Source of the DNA: Planctomycetaceae bacterium
GTDB lineage: Bacteria; Planctomycetota; Planctomycetia; Planctomycetales; Planctomycetaceae
DNA length: 8,185 nucleotides
Direction of reading: 5' to 3'
NCBI GenBank assembly: GCA_947479075.1
Contig: CANJZR010000152.1
Span: forward strand, 1-8,185
Positions within the stretch are counted from its first letter, which is position 1. Every line of letters begins with the position of its first letter. The translations under genes and the position numbers were made by a program. Shown one piece after another: positions 5,673-8,185 of this stretch. A model generated the notes under the pieces. That model was not told where the DNA came from, did no database searches, and saw nothing but the letters and a program-made list of their open reading frames with translations.

Positions 5673-7328
5673 ATGCGATCGATGATTTCTCTCGCCCTGC
5701 TGGGCGCTGCTCTGGTCCCCGCCATCGCGGGGGCAGCTGATGACCCGACTGCTGCATTGCAGGCTGAGATCAAGTCTCGTCAGCTCTCCCCGAAAGACTG
5801 GCCTCAACTCGGAGGCTGGACCCATCGCAACAACACTCCGGATGCGACGGGCATCCCAGAAACCTGGGATGTGAAGAAGGGGACCAACATCCTCTGGTCG
5901 ACCCCGCTCGGATCGCAGACCTACGGGAACACCGTGGTCGCGAATGGGAAGATCTATGTCGGGACCAACAACTACCACGGCTATTTGAAGCGTTACCCCA
6001 AGAACATCGACCTGGGTGTTCTCCTCTGTCTGGACGAGAAGACCGGCAAGTTCCTCTGGCAACACTCCAGCCAGAAGCTCCCGACCGGACTGGTCCACGA
6101 CTGGCCCGACCAGGGGATCTGCTGCTCACCGTACTGCGAAGGAGATCGTCTCTGGTACGTCACCAGCCGTGGTGAAGTTGTCTGCCTGGATGCAGAAGGT
6201 TTCCATGACAACGAGAACGACAGCCCGTTCACCTCGGAAGAGAACGAAAATAAGGACGAGGCCGATATCGTCTGGAAGTTTGACATGATGGGCCAGCTCG
6301 GCACATCGCAGCACAACATGTGCAGTTGCTCGCTGACCTGCGTTGGGAACACGCTGTATGTCTGCACCTCGAACGGTGTGGATGAATCGCACGTGAACAT
6401 TCCGGCCCCGAATGCTCCCAGCTTCTTCGCCATCGACCGCAACACCGGAAAGGTGCTGTGGACCGATGCTTCCCCCGGCAAGAACATCCTCCACGGCCAG
6501 TGGTCGTCGCCGGCCTATGCCGAGATCGGTGGCCAGGCACAGGTCATCTTCGGTGCGGGCGATGGCTGGGTCTACAGCTTTGACCCCGCAGGCGATGGAG
6601 CTGGGAAGTCGAAGTTGTTGTGGAAGTTTGATTGCAACCCGAAGGCCTCGAAATACTCGGTCAGCGGGAAGAGCGAACGGAACCATCTCATCGGGACTCC
6701 GGTGATCTACGACAACAAGGTCTACATCGGAGTGGGAGAAGACCCCGAGCACGGGGAAGGGAATGGCCACTTGTGGTGTATCGACCCGACCAAACGGGGC
6801 GATATCAGCTCGGAGTTGGCTGTCGACAAGGATGGCAAGCCCATCGTCGATTCACTCGATGGGACCCGTCGTCTGCAGGCCATTCACCCTGAGAACGGCG
6901 AGAAGACTGCACCGAATCCCAACTCGGGAGCTGTCTGGCACTTCGTCGGTGAAGACACCAACGGCAACAAGAAGCTCGACTTCGAAGAAGAGATGCACCG
7001 CACGATGGGCACCTGTTCCATCAAGGACGATCTGCTGTATGTCGTCGACTCAAGTGGAGCAGTCCACTGCCTCGACGCCCAGACGGGCAAGTCGTACTGG
7101 AACTACGACATGTTTGCCGCCTCATGGGGTTCGCCTCTGATTGCGGATGGCAAGGTCTTCTGTGGTGATGAAGACGGCGATGTGATCGTCTTCAAGCACG
7201 GCAAAGAGATGGAAGAACTCGCAACCAACAGCTGCGGCAACTCGGTTTACAGCTCGCCGATCATCGCGAACGATGTGTTGTACATCTCGAACAAGTCGAC
7301 GCTGTTCGCCATTGGCGTGAAGAAGTAG
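5673..7328 (+). CDS. Exported PQQ-like beta-propeller protein with EF-hand-like loop and cysteine-rich blades
   Basis: The chosen start gives 551 residues with a signal peptide (MRSMISLALLGAALVPAIAGA, cleavage near Ala21/Ala22). The mature part is a single propeller. Repeat ends include CLDEKTGKFLW (119), AIDRNTGKVLW (253) and CLDAQTGKSYW (466), and FGAGDG (293) matches FGSGDG in the upstream protein. Shared blocks (DWP...NILW.TP near the N-terminus, GVGE, LYC/LWC-IDP) show the two are diverged paralogues. Relative to its neighbour it has a longer acidic insert, including DTNGNKKLDFEE at 428-439, which fits a canonical EF-hand calcium loop (ligand positions D, N, N, K backbone, D, E). Cysteines are dense at 150, 151, 155, 171, 217, 219, 223 and 231. 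It is likely periplasmic or extracytoplasmic. The role is unknown: a structural propeller (BamB-like) or a redox/quinoprotein function are both possible. It is probably cotranscribed with the gene ahead and ends at the terminator at 7375. Confidence 0.85.
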   Translation: MRSMISLALLGAALVPAIAGAADDPTAALQAEIKSRQLSPKDWPQLGGWTHRNNTPDATGIPETWDVKKGTNILWSTPLGSQTYGNTVVANGKIYVGTNNYHGYLKRYPKNIDLGVLLCLDEKTGKFLWQHSSQKLPTGLVHDWPDQGICCSPYCEGDRLWYVTSRGEVVCLDAEGFHDNENDSPFTSEENENKDEADIVWKFDMMGQLGTSQHNMCSCSLTCVGNTLYVCTSNGVDESHVNIPAPNAPSFFAIDRNTGKVLWTDASPGKNILHGQWSSPAYAEIGGQAQVIFGAGDGWVYSFDPAGDGAGKSKLLWKFDCNPKASKYSVSGKSERNHLIGTPVIYDNKVYIGVGEDPEHGEGNGHLWCIDPTKRGDISSELAVDKDGKPIVDSLDGTRRLQAIHPENGEKTAPNPNSGAVWHFVGEDTNGNKKLDFEEEMHRTMGTCSIKDDLLYVVDSSGAVHCLDAQTGKSYWNYDMFAASWGSPLIADGKVFCGDEDGDVIVFKHGKEMEELATNSCGNSVYSSPIIANDVLYISNKSTLFAIGVKK

Positions 7329-7374
7329 TTGCGGAAGGCGTGGGACAGAAGTCCTCGCGATATCAGCAATCCTC

Positions 7375-7408
7375 AACGGGGACGGGCGAATCAGCCCGTC
7401 CCCGTTTT
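7375..7408 (+). terminator. Strong rho-independent terminator after the propeller pair
   Basis: AACGGGGACGGGC (7375-7387) pairs perfectly over 13 bp with 7394-7406 around a GAATCA loop, and the T-run TTTT closes it (7405-7408). It lies 47 nt after the TAG of the second propeller gene. This is the clearest terminator in the window. Confidence 0.9.
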
Positions 7409-7673
7409 GCATTTCAGGCAGGGATGTACCACCTCGCCCTCACGTTTCCGAAAAAGCAATTTTTCTTTGACCAGAAGGATGTCATTCGGACGGGCAGCAG
7501 TCCGGAGATGACGAATCTGCCAGCCCTGTCGGGAATACGGTGGTACCGAGTCGTGCCAGCGAGTCGCAAATATTTCCAGCCGAATCGTCGCCAGAGGCAG
7601 GAAATCGCGGCGGAGTGCCATTCATGAAATAGGTTTCAATTGCTTACATGGTTAAGTTTCACTGGAGACAATT
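7409..7673. other. Intergenic region ahead of the receiver gene
   Basis: These 265 nt carry a short A/T hairpin (GAAAAA 7450-7455, TTTTTC 7460-7465, GCAA loop). They also carry two CAATTG sites at 7637-7642 and 7669-7674, the second overlapping the first base of the receiver's GTG start. TTGACC at 7467-7472 is a good -35 match, but no -10 lies at a fitting distance. No gene or RNA gene is recognised. Confidence 0.45.
7664..7667 (+). promoter_or_regulatory. Ribosome binding site for the GTG-started receiver gene
   Basis: GGAG lies 6 nt ahead of GTG at 7674. This fixes a non-ATG start for the receiver, consistent with the protein beginning just before its first beta strand. Confidence 0.65.
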
Positions 7674-8075
7674 GTGTCCTCTCAGCTGCCGCTCCGGGTT
7701 GTCGCCTGCGATGACCACGCCCATATCACCTGCACACTTGAGATGGCGCTGCGCAAGGCTGGCTTCGTGGTGGAAACTTTTCCCAGCGGCGAACTGGCTC
7801 TGGAAGCGATCCGGCGTGAAACTCCGGCGGTGATCATCACCGACTGCCAGATGCCCGGCGGGATGGATGGTCTGCAGCTGTGCCGTATTGTCCGCGGTGA
7901 CTCCCGGTTCTGGGATGTTCCCATCATCATGCTGACATCCAAGGGCTATGAACTCTCCGAGAACATGCTGCGACGTGACTTGCAGATCTCCGCACTGATC
8001 GGCAAGCCGTTTAGCCCCCGCGAACTGATCAAGCTGGTTCAGAGTCTCGTCGGTGCCGAGAACGCCACGGTCTGA
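7674..8075 (+). CDS. Stand-alone CheY-like response-regulator receiver
   Basis: This 133-residue protein starts at GTG (read as Met) and consists of a single REC domain with no output domain. The conserved site is complete: acidic pair Asp13-Asp14 after strand beta1 (LRVVACDD), phospho-acceptor Asp57 (IITDCQMPGGMDG), Thr88 (IIMLTSKG) and Lys111 in the KPF motif (LIGKPFSPREL). It is expected to be a cytoplasmic, magnesium-dependent phosphotransfer target of a histidine kinase, acting by protein-protein contact as CheY, Spo0F or DivK types do. No kinase, chemotaxis or flagellar gene is next to it, so partner and process are unknown. The terminator at 7375 separates it from the propeller genes, so it has its own promoter or belongs with downstream genes. 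Confidence 0.9.
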   Translation: MSSQLPLRVVACDDHAHITCTLEMALRKAGFVVETFPSGELALEAIRRETPAVIITDCQMPGGMDGLQLCRIVRGDSRFWDVPIIMLTSKGYELSENMLRRDLQISALIGKPFSPRELIKLVQSLVGAENATV

Positions 8076-8185
8076 AGTTCCCCGCTCGGTAAAATATCCC
8101 TCCAAGAGCAGCCAGCTGTGGGCGTCACTCAGGCGCAGTCGATGTCTCGCCCGTCGGCTCTGCGGACTGAGGCACGGCCGAAGCG
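8076..8185 (+). other. Tail of the window, possibly the start of another gene
   Basis: No terminator follows the receiver gene. A frame is open from the receiver's TGA to the window end. It contains a GTG at 8118 and an ATG at 8142 (MSRPSALRTEARPK and onward), but has no Shine-Dalgarno worth naming. It could be the first codons of a downstream gene in the same transcription unit; too little is visible to support a call. Confidence 0.2.

Noticed and set aside
7450..7465. A/T hairpin as a second terminator
   Set aside because: The stem is only six A/T-rich pairs, and a much stronger terminator already ends the upstream unit at 7408.

Overview
The window reads as chromosomal DNA of a planctomycete, probably of the Planctomycetaceae. 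This rests on GC-rich codon use, long intergenic gaps, weak Shine-Dalgarno signals, and above all two neighbouring exported PQQ-like beta-propeller proteins. The first of these opens its mature part with a DWPFWRGP motif, which I associate with the large PQQ-repeat families of planctomycetes. No marker gene is present, so the assignment is an inference.

Layout: (1) 1-1122 (+) is the 3' part of a multi-span membrane protein resembling GT-C/GT39-type glycosyltransferases, cut by the window edge. (2) 1215-1427 is an intergenic, nested inverted repeat with a 26-nt outer arm pair and a 33-nt inner arm pair around a GGCGCTAGCC core. It lies between convergent genes and looks like a REP/BIME-type or miniature foldback element. 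(3) 1468-1662 (-) encodes a 64-residue two-helix membrane protein. (4) 2069-2473 (-) encodes a single-domain VOC/glyoxalase-fold protein with all four usual metal ligands. (5) 2474-2852 is a divergent promoter region. (6) 2853-5552 (+) encodes an 899-residue exported protein: PQQ propeller, Ig-like module, then a C-terminal concanavalin-like module that appears split by a helical insert. (7) 5673-7328 (+) encodes a 551-residue exported PQQ propeller that is a diverged paralogue of the first and carries an EF-hand-like loop and a cysteine-rich stretch. (8) A strong intrinsic terminator at 7375-7408 closes this pair. (9) 7674-8075 (+) encodes a stand-alone CheY-like receiver with a GTG start.

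The two propeller genes probably form one transcription unit. They are 120 nt apart, with a stem-loop just after the first stop and a clear terminator only after the second. Their partners cannot be read from the window. Propellers of this kind act as extracytoplasmic scaffolds or, less often, as quinoprotein dehydrogenases. The receiver gene has no kinase beside it, and the VOC gene has no pathway neighbour. I see no defence system, CRISPR array, tRNA, rRNA, transposase or phage gene. The most unusual items are the nested inverted repeat and the inserts in the two propeller proteins.
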